A stretch of DNA of 58,571 nucleotides from Cristatella mucedo (lineage: Eukaryota > Bryozoa > Phylactolaemata > Cristatellidae). The stretch covers positions 1 to 58,571 of the forward strand of contig WPIO01000402.1 in NCBI GenBank assembly GCA_009760855.2, written 5' to 3'. Position numbers and translations under genes: made by a program. Under the pieces are notes generated by a model. That model was not told where the DNA came from, ran no database searches, and saw only the letters and a program-made list of their open reading frames with translations. Numbering within the stretch: position 1 is the stretch's first letter; each line of letters starts with the position of its first letter. This document shows positions 23,798 to 33,975 of this stretch, one piece after another.

Positions 23798-24174
23798 AGC
23801 CTAAGGTCAAACTTTCACTCTGCCGCCGCGGGCAAGTGGATGCCTGATTGTGACATGCTGCTGCTGCTGCTGTGGCGTATACTGCTCTGTCGGCGCTGAT
23901 GCTAGTGCCTGGCCGTCTGGTGCGCGCTGGCAAAACGACGCACGCCGGTGCGTGCCTGCAGCCCATCAATGCCGCCTTGTCGTTTTGTTCGCAGGGCATC
24001 AATGCGACCAGTCCGTGCGCCGTCTCTTTCCACTACGTCAAGCCCGAGGAGATGTTCGTCTTCGAGTACTTCGTGTACCACTTCACTCGAGCCGAGTCGG
24101 CAGCGGCGGCAGGGGTGGTGGCGACCGGCGAAGTACGGGGCGGCAGCGCGAGCGGCTGCGTGGCGCTGGGCTAG
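19994..24174 (+). CDS. C1GALT1-like: core-1 beta-1,3-galactosyltransferase-like (C1GALT1/T-synthase family, GT31), 5 exons, 5' end open
   Basis: Members of this family transfer Gal from UDP-Gal to GalNAc-alpha-Ser/Thr in the Golgi, making the core 1 O-glycan. Exons: 19994-20201, 21615-21854, 22181-22414, 22718-22974, 23995-24174. All introns are GT-AG with phases 1,1,1,0 and join into 372 codons plus stop TAG. Numbering from 19994, residues about 10-40 are an Arg-rich then hydrophobic signal anchor (type II). IVCWIMTSP and TWLRRC follow in exon 2. Exon 3 has ADDDTY, with the metal-binding DDD at 186-188, and YFGHRFKP. Exon 4 has GAGYVLSKQALFRF and NEDVVLG. Exon 5 has AVSFHYV and EYFVYHF. The length is close to the usual 360 or so residues. 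The family's CCSD motif is replaced by ATSP. The ATG is not found: an in-frame stop lies at 19934 and the first exon boundary is tentative (alternative acceptor at 19965). Confidence 0.85.
21521..21549 (+). repeat. poly-G tract (29 G)
   Basis: Twenty-nine consecutive G in the first recognised intron of the galactosyltransferase gene, 65 bp upstream of the exon 2 acceptor. It has G-quadruplex potential. The exact length may be a sequencing estimate. Confidence 0.9.
23747..23796 (+). repeat. (GA)n microsatellite
   Basis: About 25 GA units in the last intron of the galactosyltransferase gene. Confidence 0.95.
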
Positions 24175-26354
24175 AGCGCCTAGCTAAAGTGCGGCGGCGG
24201 CGGTCTTGGCGACGGAGGAGCGCTTCAAGGGAGTGCTGTGAGGAGCAGCGCTGAGACCGTGGTCTGCAGCCGCTGCCGCCGCCCGCCAGATGGATGCCTC
24301 GCCTGGTGGTTCTATCGCACGCGGCTTGCTGCGGCCAAGTCTGTCAGCCAAGATGTTGGTAGCAGCAGCTGCTTCTACAGCAGTTCGACAGTGTTGACGT
24401 CGGACTGCAGCCGCTGCCTCCGGTGCCGCTGCTGCCACCGCTGCCGGCGAGCGTGTCGGCACCGCCGCACCGGCATTGCAGCTGGCTGCAGTGATTCTGA
24501 TGCCGCTTCGTGCTGGCCGCCGCTGCTGCCGCACGCGCCGCAGAGCGAGGAGAACGAGGAGTTGACCGACCGCCGGTGAGCGCTCAACCGGTTCCGGTTC
24601 GTCTGCGCGTGCGCAGTCTGACTGTGCACGTGAATTATCATTCCAACGGCGACAGAAGTTGCTGCCTGTCTCGGCGCTTGCATATCATTCCGACGGAAGT
24701 TGCTCCCCCCACGGCCTGCCCACAGAGCTGCGATGTGACCTCGGTGACCCGCTGACTGGCTGTGCCCCTCTACCTCTCCAATGCCTGGGCAAGCCCTATG
24801 CTGCCCGCTGATTTGCCGAGCCTCAAAAAAAGAAGCTCGATTTCGAACTGGAGCCGCAGCACAGCCGATCTGGACCGGAGCCGAGCCGTCGCTTGCTTGA
24901 CGTCCGACAGTGGGACGAGGCTTCGGACTATGACTGCAATCGAACGGCAGCAAAGAGCTCTCTAGCGTTCTGTGTACGCGGCACGCACCTGCTCTTGCGG
25001 CGCCTTCGCTGTGCGAGTGGCTTTCCAGAGAGTCGTGTCCAACCCTGAGGCGTACAACCGAGCATCTTGCCCTGCACACACAGATTGGAATCGGCGTCAG
25101 GTTTGTGCTCTCAGCATGGCCACAAAGTCGCACGGGGTCTTGTTGACTGTGTGAGTGTCTCTCTATATGTATCGAAGCTGCCTCTTGAGGATAATCCTTC
25201 CATTTTGATGTGCACATGCGTAGCTGTACACAGAGTGGCCAGTAAAGCAGGCACAGGGCTCTGTTTTGCCGCTGTCCTAGCCGGCTTTTGCCGGGTAAGA
25301 CGCGCTTGCGTGGAATCCGGCGCCGTACTTTGTTTGCTCATTCCTGTAATTTTCCGCCCCCTTTGCAGTCTCTGCAGTTCTTGGTCACCATTTATTGTGG
25401 GACGGCCGCATATGCTGCAGCCATTTTGACTGTAGTCGGCACTCTGCCAGTGTGCATCCTTGACATTGTTTCATCAGCAAATGCAGTTTTAGATATCGAT
25501 AATCGAGCTGCTGCTTTGACTAAGCTGGTCGTCTTTTAGAAGCGTTCTGTGCCCTTATCTGCTGGGGTTCGTTTCGAGAATAACTTACTGGTGAAGTGCC
25601 CTAGAAAAGAGCCTCCTTCAAGAACCGTATCTCTGTTGCCTTAAGTGAAGCTGCAGTTAAGTTGCCAAGGAGAGTGGAAGTATAAACTCCTTTATTATTA
25701 GCAAGGCGTTGCTAGGATGCATAAGCTAACAAGTAGTCGCTTTCTTTTTAAGTCGTCGGTTACCTTGGAGCAATGCATCTAAAGCATAACAGGACACTCA
25801 CTGTCCAGCACTTAGCAGCAGCTCATGGCCGCCCTAGGCTGCCCACCACGACTTGGGGATTGCATAAGATTGCCTATCATGTATCATGTGGGTAGCCCTG
25901 TCGACGACATTACCACGAGTTGACAATCCATGTAGCAAATGATACAATACCCGAGTCATTGTGAGAGCTAAATTTCCGTAGCCAGATCCACCATGTTCCT
26001 CGCTCATGCCCATGCCTCGACTCTCAACAACGGCCACTGGTCTGATATCTGATATATTTTCTGCAATCTGTTCTCTCTGCTGTGCACATGCCACGTGTGT
26101 GGCCTGTGCAAGTGCTTGGATCGGACGTCCTTAAAACCCTTGACACGGATTCTGTCCATTCAGCGAATTTGCTTCCTCTTCCTTCTCAGGTCTCCATTTG
26201 ACCATCCGGCACTACAGGATGCTCTCAGATGAAGCTTGCCAGTAGTCAGGATACAAGCTTGCTCCTCTCGTTGTGCCTCATTGTGCCTTCTCCAGATGCC
26301 ACACGGTATACAACAGACTGCAAACACAGCCAAGCTTCGGCAACACAAGGGTTG
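24175..26354. other. 3' flank of galactosyltransferase; no further gene seen
   Basis: GC-rich, CTG/CGG-rich sequence up to about 25000, then ordinary composition. Long overlapping frames on both strands, up to 280 codons on the minus strand at 24375-25217, are compositional: they lack motifs and conflict with one another. Part may be 3' UTR. Confidence 0.45.
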
Positions 26355-26506
26355 GCTGATTTAACTGAGCGGCCTCATTTGTGTAGCTGGGCAGAAGAGC
26401 CTTGACGGCCATCACCACCATTTGCACTGGACAACAATGGATCGCAGGCTGCAGGACTCGAACCTACGACGTGGGTCGTCAAGAGCCAGCACCTTACATC
26501 TCGGGC
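26355..26506 (-). mobile_element. tRNA-derived SINE-2 copy, decayed
   Basis: The minus strand carries 'cgtcgtaggttcgagtcctg' (B-box) and 'ggtgatggccgtcaaggctc', which match the SINE-2 copies at 32733 and 33541. Its head is degenerate. Confidence 0.65.
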
Positions 26507-26715
26507 AAAATTAATACCCCTAGTGAGGAAGTAGATGAGTCGTGTACCCAGCTTGGTATAGTACCTAAGATCCTAGCATTGATTATGCACATCGTCTATC
26601 CTAGCTCGACTGTAAGCAGGTAGACAGGATAACCAACTTCGTATCCTTTATTTGACTCTTCCGCGTTTTTCTCCGTGTTCTACTTCTCTCCGGTTCCTGT
26701 TCTTCTCTATGCAAG

Positions 26716-27088
26716 GATAGTTCACAAATCCCAGAGGTTTGACCACGTGTCTCCTTTTCTGAAAGAACTTGGATGGCTGCTGGTCGATAAACGGATACAG
26801 AGCAAAGTTCTTAAGCTGACCCACGAGGTCCCCCACAGCTTGGCTCCTTCATACCTAGCTGAACTGCCACACCAGTTTCAGCCTCCTCGTGCCCTCAGGT
26901 CTGGTCAGACTCTGGTCAGACTCCTCTCAGGTCTTGTATGAACAATAAATTAGCTGTTCCATTCCTCCGATTACAGAACTTGGGCGACAGAAGCTGTAGC
27001 TCTGCAGGTCCTAGACTATGGAACTCACTTCCACGATTCTTACGCAACGACAGCTGCTCTCCTGCAGCCGACAATCGCTCATCTTTTC
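26716..27088 (+). mobile_element. LINE family B C-terminal fragment
   Basis: Contains 'cccagaggtttgaccacgtg' (FKSQRFDHVSPFLKELGWL), the LAELPHQFQPPRALRS peptide and the VGDRS region. It is 5' truncated and breaks off at 'catcttttcca' before the 3' UTR, where Gypsy-type sequence begins. Confidence 0.85.
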
Positions 27089-27372
27089 CATACTGACGGC
27101 CCGGTTCGGCGTTCCATAATAAACGGCATCTGTCAGAGCGGTCTTTTCCTGTGCGCGACTGCTCGCACAGACTAAACAGTGGCGACGAGCTGGACTTTTT
27201 GTTGAACCATGGCGACCCGCGAAGGCTTCATCTCGTTTGACGAGGAACGCCAGGAGCTCACCGACTACCTGGATATGTTGGAACAGCATGTGCTAGCTCA
27301 GCAGATTCCGTTTTCTTGCCATAAAGCCGTATTTCTGATTGTCACGGCATCCGGAAATTGCGAGCATCCGTT
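27089..27372 (+). mobile_element. Gypsy-type LTR retrotransposon fragment: LTR end, PBS-like site, gag start
   Basis: An AATAAA signal lies at 27118-27123 and an LTR-like end 'cagactaaaca' at 27168-27178. A PBS-position sequence 'tggcgacgagctgg' follows at once. Then comes an ATG at 27209 opening a 63-codon frame whose first 55 codons belong to the fragment (FDEERQELTDYLDMLEQHVL). This spacing and the acidic, Trp/Tyr-poor start resemble gag of animal Gypsy elements. The element is cut off by a different LTR-like repeat at 27376. The 5' part of the LTR is missing. Confidence 0.6.
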
Positions 27373-27375
27373 TAA

Positions 27376-27670
27376 TGTTCTTGGGGCGAAGTACCGCTAA
27401 GAAATTCACGTTTAAAAGTATTAAGTTTTAACGAGGAAGAGATCGCAAAGGCGCAGCACCGTAGAGCTTGTGCATGTATGTCTATGTCCTAGCGCGGCCT
27501 GTCTGATATAGCATGTCTATGGAACTTGGGTGCGTCGAGGCGGGGCCACCGATGCTTAATGGCAGTAGCAGGCCAAACGGGCGGGCTGACAAGCCGTCGC
27601 CCGAGGTTAGCCAGCTAGGGCAACCCCCAAACGCTTAGTCAGTTGCTGCCAGTTGCTGTGCGATAGCTGT
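27376..27670 (-). mobile_element. LTR-like repeat, copy 1
   Basis: Diverged match to 33777-34200: 'tgttcttggggcgaag', 'aagaaattcacgtttaaaagta', 'gtctatggaacttgggtg' and 'taatggcagtagcaggcc' all recur in the same order. It lacks the GT microsatellite found in copy 2. Strand is assigned from the PBS-like site beside copy 2. It lies inside the Gypsy gag fragment, probably as a solo LTR. Confidence 0.6.
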
Positions 27671-27916
27671 CACCGAGGCATTCTTCCAGCGTAGCCTGAG
27701 GCCTTGCAGGAAGGCGAAAAGCTTTGGTAGCTGGTTGGTGATCTGTTTTGGTCGCAGCCGCCGCTGAGCAGCGTGACTGACGCACCGTGAGGTATTTGCT
27801 GCTCTGAGGGAAGCCTCGCCTCACATCTTGGGCGCTGCCGGTCAAGCCGCCTCCAGACCTGACCGGTTGACTTACCTCGTACGTTAGCATGACGAGTGCC
27901 CCATATCTTGGTCGGC

Positions 27917-29050
27917 GTTTCGTAGTTGTTGGACAGCCTCTTAAATTCCGCCTACTAACTGTCCACTAGGTAAAAACTAAAGGGTTACTTTTGAGCGATC
28001 AGGCTGTATAGGAGAAGCTAGATGCATTTCTGCTGGCCGAAACTTGGATGACACCTTGTTCCGGTAGCTGTTTATCTGAGACCCCTCGCCCGGCTTCTAA
28101 TTCTTTCAGTCCATGCGTTCTGAGAAGGTTGGTGGCGGGGCTGCAATTATTGTTCGTGTATCGTCTGGCTATAAGATGTGCAGTTTTTTTGCATAGGCCA
28201 TCGTTTGAATCGGTTGCAAGCAGGTCCTCATCAAAGACAATGTCTCTCACCGTTGTGATATACCGACCTCTTTCTGGCTATCTCAACCTGTTAATAGAGG
28301 AGTTTTCGGAGTTCCTCGCTAAAATATTCGCGTGTGACGGTCCTTTACTGATTGCTGGAGACTGCAATATTCACGTTGACAACCCTATCAAAAACCAGAT
28401 CCGCTCATTTCTGGACTGTCTGGAGAATTTTGGTTTTGCCCAACATGTTAATCATACTACCCACGTCAGTGGTCATATTCAAGATCTCGTGATCACTAAG
28501 GATGTCTTCCCAAATGACTTTGCGGTGTGCCCACTGACCCTCTCGAATTATTGTTTGGTCTCGTTTACTGTTCCTACTCCGTTGTACGTACAGGGTAATG
28601 TCGAACTTGTCTAGCTAAGTAACCTAAAATGTATTGACTTGGACAAATTTTAAAATCTGTTTGCGATGCAGGTCTTCTTGATCTGCAACCAGACTCGACC
28701 GACAGCCTCGATACCCTCACTGATGCAGTGAACATGACACTTAAGAGTGCTCTTGACATGCATGCTCCCGTTCATTCTATGCGTGTACAGAGTCGTGGCG
28801 ATTCCTTGCAAATTGCAAAAAAACTTCAAAGGATGCCCAATGCTAAGCGCAGGCTTAAACGTCATTTTAAGAAATGGGAGTCTGATGCAGCTCTAGTCTA
28901 TTTCAAAGACTTCTTTCGAGTTTACACTCAGAAGCTTAAAAAACGCCGGGACTTCTTTTTTCATTCAGAAACTGAAGTCTTGCCAGTCAGACCCAAAACA
29001 GACTTGTAAGACGTTAACTATTTACTGGCCAATACTGAGAGGTCTGACTT
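27917..29050 (+). mobile_element. LINE family B copy B2, 5' part
   Basis: This starts at 'gttgttggacagcctcttaa', as in B1 at 15527. It carries endonuclease blocks (GDCNIHVDN in place of GDFN, HVNHTTHVSGHIQDLVI, LSNYC in place of LSDHC) and the linker up to 'gaggtctgact'. The altered GDFN and SDH motifs mean that the endonuclease is dead. It is interrupted here by copy B3 and resumes at 31866. Confidence 0.85.
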
Positions 29051-29069
29051 TCTGCTTACCGAAACCTGG

Positions 29070-30101
29070 ATGACGCCTTGTTCCAGTAGCTGTATTTCCG
29101 AGACCACCCCACCCGGGTTCTCATTCTATCAGTCCATGCGTTCTGACAAGGTTGGTGGCGGCGTTGCAATTGTTGTTCGCGAATCGCTTGGCTATAAAAT
29201 GTGCAGTTTCTCGCATGGGTCATCGTTTGAATCAGTTGCTATCAGGTCTTCATCAAAGACAATGCCTCTCACCGTTGTGATATACCGGCCTCCTTCTAGC
29301 TGTGTAAACTTGTTTATACAGGAGTTTTCAGAGTTCCTCGCTAAAATATTTGTTTGTGACAGGCCGTTACTGATTGTAGGAGACTTCAATATTCACATTG
29401 ACAACCCTAGCAACAGCCAGGTCAGCTCATTTCTTGACTGTCTGGAGATTTTTGGTTTGGCCCAACATGTTAATCATAGCACCCACGTCGGTGGCCACAT
29501 TCTAGGTCTCGTGATCACTAAGGATGTCCTCCCCACTGACTTTGTGGTGTGCCCACTGACCCTCTCAGATCATTGTTTGGTCTCGTTTACTGTTCCTGCT
29601 CCCTCGTATGTGCAGGGCAATGTCGAATTTGCCAAACGACGTAACTTACAAAGCATTAACATGGACAAGTTTTTGAAATCTGTTTGTGATGCAGGCCTTC
29701 TTGATCTGCATTCAGACTCGACCGGCAGCCTCGATACCCTCACTGATACGATGAACATGACACTCATGAGTGCTCTTGACAAGCATGCTCCCGTTCGCTC
29801 TATCCGTGTTCAAAATCGTCGAGATTGCTTTCAATTTATAAAAAAACTCCTTAAGATGCGCCGTGTTGAGCGCAGGCTAGAACATCGTTTCAAGAAATCG
29901 GGGTCTGATGCAGACCTAGTCAATTTTATAGACTTCCTTCGAGTTTACACCCGAAAGCTTAAAAAAGCCAGGGCTTCTTTTTTCATTAGAAAACTGAATT
30001 CCTGCCAGTCGGACACTAAACAGATTTATAAGGCAGTAAACCATTTACTGGCCAATGCTGTGAGGTCCTCAACGTGTGACCTTTCTTACAAGGTTCTCTG
30101 A
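29070..30101 (+). pseudogene. LINE B endonuclease plus linker, best copy
   Basis: This frame has 343 codons. The endonuclease blocks are intact: GGGVAIVVRESLGYK, VVIYRPPS, GDFNIHIDN (GDFN at 104-107), THVGGHILGLVI and LSDHCLVSF (SDH at 166-168). The basic linker follows. The first endonuclease block is truncated, and a deletion at 30062 puts the rest out of frame with RT (30076-30696). Confidence 0.85.
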
Positions 30102-30696
30102 TGTTTCTGCCTGTAATGTGGCTGCCTTAATAAGGTCTAGCAAAAAGAGCTCGTCTCCTGAAGACCCTATACCTTCATCTCTGTGGTCTTCACTTGCAGA
30201 CCAACTTAGCCCTGCCATAACCAAGATTTTTAATGCTTCTTTGGGAAAAGGGGTTGTCCCCAAGTCCTTCAAATCGGCAATCGTTAGACCTATTCTTAAA
30301 AAGCCTGGATTAGACACAGAGGTCCTAGCAAACTATCGTCCAGTTTCCCTTCTTCCGTTCTTATCAAAGATTTTTGAAAAAATTGTTGCTAAGCAGCTAG
30401 TTGAGCATATTGAAAATAATGGAATGACAGAAACATTTCAATCAGGTTTCAAGAGGCAGCACTCTACTGAAACTGCTCTCCTCCGTGTTAACAATGACAT
30501 TCTACGTGGCAACGACGACGGGAATGTGACTGCCCTAGCTCTGCTAGATCTGTCTGCTGCCTTCGACATCATTGATCACAAAGTTCTGCTTGAACGATTG
30601 AGAACAACGATCGGTCTGGCAGACGAAGCACTGGCGTGGTTTAAATCATACTTGTCTGATCGTGTTCAATCCGTGTCGTGTGGGGGTCAGGTCTGA
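30076..30696 (+). pseudogene. LINE B RT N-terminal half, stopped
   Basis: This frame has 206 codons, from SRFSDVSACNVAAL-like residues through [37 protein letters not shown] and [20 protein letters not shown] to a stop at 30694. The remaining RT, with 'tatgctgacgatactcag' encoding YADDTQ, continues in pieces at 30820-31188. Confidence 0.85.
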
Positions 30697-31865
30697 GACA
30701 TGAGAAGGGTCACCAGTGGAGTCCCTCAAGGTTCTGTACTCGGTCCCTAGCTATTCTCCGTTGATGCACAACCTCAGGGAAAAGTTATTAGGGCCCATGG
30801 AATAGGATATCACTTCTATGCTGACGATACTCAGCTGTATTTGTCATTTAAGCCGTCGGAATCTGCTGCAGCAACTGAGAAACTGAATGCTTTCCTTGCC
30901 GATATTCGATCCTGGATGTCGGAAAACTTCCTGAAATTAAATGACGATAAAACCGAACTGCTTCTCATAGGACACCCTAAGCGTGTGGCTGGATTAAAAG
31001 GCTTTGCTCTTCTAATAGATGATGCTATTGTGCGACCATCACCACGTGCTCAAAATTTGGGTGTCGTGTTCGACAGCTGCCTCAATTTTAAAAGCTTCAT
31101 TCAGAAGACTGCCTCTACAGCTAGCCATCACATCCGATCCTATCCAAGATTAGTAGCTGTCTTCCACAGTGGCCTATTAAAAATTTAACTTGCTCCTTAG
31201 TTCTGTCTCGGCTTGATTATTGTAATTTCCTTTTGGCTGGGCTACCAAAGAAAGCTATTAGGCCACTACAGCTGACTAGGAATAAAGCTGCAAGACTAGT
31301 CTTCAAGTCCCAGAGGTTTGAGCACCTGTCTCCTTTGCTAAAAGAGCTAGGATGGTTGCCGGTTGAGCAAAGGATACAGAGCAAAATTCTTACGCTGACC
31401 CACAAGGCCCGCCACGGCTTGGCTCCTTCGTACCTAGCTGAACTGCTGCAACAGTCTCAGCCTGTTTGGCGCCCTCAGGTCCTGTGTGGACAATAAATTA
31501 GCTGTCCCATTCCTCCGCTTAAAAACAGTTGGCGACAGAAGCTTTAGCGTTGCAGGTCCTAGACTGTGGAACTCGCTTCCACAATTCTTACGCAACGACA
31601 TCTACTCTCCGACTGCTGACTATGGCACATCTTTTTCAGCGGTCCTGAACTGCTACTTTTATGCTACTCACTACCTCAACTGCTCTCCTGACTCTGCTAT
31701 GCTTCCCACTTTCTCTTTGTTGCGTGAGACGAAGTCTGTTGGGTACCGAATGCGTACCGAAAGCCGCTTAGGCTGTGAGTGCGCTATACAAAACTCTCCT
31801 GCGTAACACCCACATGGTCTTTATGACTTTGTGGAGTTACTGACGGAGATACATTACATTACATT

Positions 31866-31899
31866 CCCAGATATTAACGACGAAGCCGAAAAGTTTTCA
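31866..31899 (+). mobile_element. LINE B2 remainder after nested B3
   Basis: 'cccagatattaa' and 'agccgaaaagttttca' continue the B2 sequence interrupted at 29050. In B1 the two parts are contiguous at 16640-16680. The match then breaks off. Confidence 0.8.
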
Positions 31900-32732
31900 A
31901 CCACAAAGTTTTCACCCGCCATGGGGTGTTTGGTGGTGGATTCGTAGCGGCCGGGGTCTGGGTTGAGCGAGCAGGCTTCTCCAGCCGTTCCCAGACGTAT
32001 GGCAGGAAATGAAGCTGTCTGCCGATGCGGCATCAATTTTGAAAGAGGTTTCGAGTGCATTCCGTCGAATTGATTGCCTAAATTACAGCTCATTGTCAGC
32101 GTGCCTCGCCGGGGTGCAACGGCTCTTAGCGATAGCATTTATCGCCAGTGAGCCGGCCACGCACTTTAAGCAAACTGCTTTTAAATGGCCGCATGCTGCG
32201 AAGAAACTGCAAGCAGCGTTTCGAAAGCGGCAGTTTTGGCGGCTCAGTTCTTGTCGAGGATGCTACAGAAAAGCACGAGCCTCTAGGGAGGGAGGCCCCT
32301 TTCTGCGGCGGAGGTGCGACCGCGAGCCTTGCCTCGCCTCGGGCCTCGAGCTCTGACTCAGCGGCGCTACCGGCCGGGTTGACCGCAGGTCCGCGGTATG
32401 CTGACCCGCAGAGGGACTGGCGGCCGCGTGAGTTTACCAGGATAGGTCAGCTCTACAGCGTGAACAGCCGCTGCGGTTGCTGCTGCTGTCGCGCCGTGTC
32501 TCAAGCGACTCTCAATGGCTCCTCTACTTCGACCGCACTCTGACATGGCGCGAGCGAAGGACAGTGCGTCATACTTAGCAGAAAACAACCAGTTTGAGAA
32601 CGGAGTCATTGCCGACGGAGCACACGAACTCTGTGCGGAGTTCGTCATCGAGCGGGTCCTCGATTGACGAGAAATCGCACGTCGGCGTCTCTTGATGAAC
32701 GAACGCGGGCTTCGAGCTCCTGAATGTACGTG
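31900..32732. other. no supported gene
   Basis: GC-rich at 32200-32540. A 40-codon frame, ATG 32545 to TGA 32667 (MARAKDSASYLAENN start), looks protein-like but has no recognised family. Confidence 0.3.
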
Positions 32733-32921
32733 GTGAGCCGCGATGGCAAACGAGGTAAGGCGGTTGCTTTCACGACCTCAGCCCGAGGTCGTGGGTTCGA
32801 TTCCTGTGGAGGGGTGATTCTTTCTCACCCCTCCAAGCGGTGGTGATAGCCGTAAAGGCTCTTCTGTCGCTATAAAAGAAAGAGGCTATTTAACCAGCTA
32901 GGATTTATTTATTTATTTACT
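32733..32921 (+). mobile_element. tRNA-derived SINE-2 copy
   Basis: The A-box-like head is 'gatggcaaacgaggtaaggc'. The B-box 'gggttcgattcc' lies at about 32792. The body contains 'ggtggtgatagccgtaaagg' and the tail is (ATTT)n. The same order appears on the minus strand at 33541-33727. Confidence 0.8.
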
Positions 32922-33089
32922 CGCCAGCTTTGCGCTGCAGGTCTGATAAGTACGCATACATTTTCGTATGAACAACAGTCTCGTGTAGTTTGCAATCCGC
33001 TTAGTGTTCGAATTGTTGACATCGAGCGCGAGCGTCTGCTGCGAAGCGTAGCTTCGACAGCAGTTTGAATAGTACTATTGACGAGAAAT

Positions 33090-33190
33090 GTATTCTCAAA
33101 TTTTATAAATATTATTTATGAATATATACTAGATGTTTCATACTTACAAATAAATATACTTATATTTAAATATTATAAATTATTTATAAA
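33090..33190. repeat. AT-rich tract
   Basis: Imperfect 'aaatattataaattatttata' sequence flanked by two copies of 'gacgagaaatgtattctcaa' (33080 and 33201). This forms a short direct duplication of about 25 bp on either side. Confidence 0.7.
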
Positions 33191-33195
33191 TAATA

Positions 33196-33514
33196 GCTGA
33201 CGAGAAATGTATTCTCAAATTTTCCGCCGGGCGCGGAATGTGCACCCCGGCGAACTCGTTCAACCTCGCCCAGTAGTCTGTCCACAGCTCGGCGGTCGAA
33301 TCAAAAGCTGCGGATCGCAGGGATATCGGACCGCCTTGATAACCGCCGGTCCGCTGCTGCTGCCGCTGCTGCTGCTGCTACTTTTCAACGAGTTTAGCAG
33401 AATGTGGATCTGCTTCTCGTGCTGGTCGTTCAGAAGCCTCATCTGTTCCGTTTGGTGCTCCTTCAGCTCCTCGTGCTGTCGCTAAAGTAACTCTACCGTC
33501 GTCGTCTCAGCCAT
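33196..33514 (-). pseudogene. Gypsy-type gag N-terminal fragment
   Basis: The minus-strand ATG at 33514 starts MAETTTVELL, then an in-frame TAG. A charged coiled coil follows (RQHEELKEHQTEQMRLLNDQ), then a Ser-rich linker and, after a frameshift, AAFDSTAELWTDYWARL. The 'FDS.AELW.DYW.RF' block is typical of gag in animal Gypsy-like elements. It is a decayed fragment with no downstream pol. Confidence 0.65.
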
Positions 33515-33540
33515 CTCAGTTGTAGCTGGATTCCGAGATA

Positions 33541-33727
33541 ATAATAATAATAATAACTAGCTAATTTGACAGCCTCCTTTTGCATAGCGACAGGAGAGTC
33601 TTTACGGCTATCACCAGCGCTTGCAGTGGCGTCAAAGGATCGCCCACCGCTGGATTCGAATCCACGTGACCTCGGGACCGAGGTCGTGAAAAGTAACCGC
33701 TTTACCTAGTGAGCCATTACGGCTCTG
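33541..33727 (-). mobile_element. tRNA-derived SINE-2 copy, minus strand
   Basis: The minus strand reads a head 'cagagccgtaatggctcact', a B-box 'ggattcgaatccag', then 'gctggtgatagccgtaaaga' and an (ATT)n tail. It sits between the gag ATG and the PBS-like site of a minus-strand LTR element, so it probably inserted there. Confidence 0.8.
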
Positions 33728-33764
33728 ATACTATCTCTGTTGGATGCCAGAAATATGTTACCTT

Positions 33765-33772
33765 GGGCGCCA
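33765..33772 (-). other. putative LTR primer-binding site core
   Basis: The minus strand reads TGGCGCCC four bases after an LTR end ...ATACA (33777). TGGCGCCC starts the primer-binding site of many retroelements. It lies between the LTR-like repeat and the gag fragment, in the expected order. Confidence 0.45.
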
Positions 33773-33776
33773 GAAA

Positions 33777-33902
33777 TGTATTATGTTCTTAGGGCGAAAC
33801 ACCACTAAGAAATACACATTTAAAAGTAGTAATTTTGAACGAGGGACAAAGCGCCAAGCAGTAGCTCCGGAGAGCACATGTGCGCGCGCGCGCGCGTGTA
33901 CG

Positions 33903-33975
<73 letters not shown>

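Larger units (their letters stand above)
29051..31864 (+). mobile_element. LINE family B copy B3, nested in B2
   Basis: A 5'-truncated element starting inside the endonuclease ('ttaccgaaacctggatgacg') and ending in (ACATT)n at 31849-31864. It has lost about 115 bp in the linker at 30062 ('gtgaggtc' joined to 'ctcaacgtg') relative to B1 16640-16754. RT is broken by a stop at 30694-30696 ('ggtctgaga' where B1 has 'ggtctcaga'). It otherwise differs little from B1. Confidence 0.9.

Noticed and set aside
24375-25217. 280-codon minus-strand open frame
   Set aside because: Arg/Ala/Ser-rich composition in GC-rich DNA, overlapping other long frames, with no motif. Compositional artefact.
4219-25400. 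Shared 'accatttattgtgg' string near 4218 and 25388
   Set aside because: Only about 17 bases match and the flanks do not align. Not enough to call a repeat.
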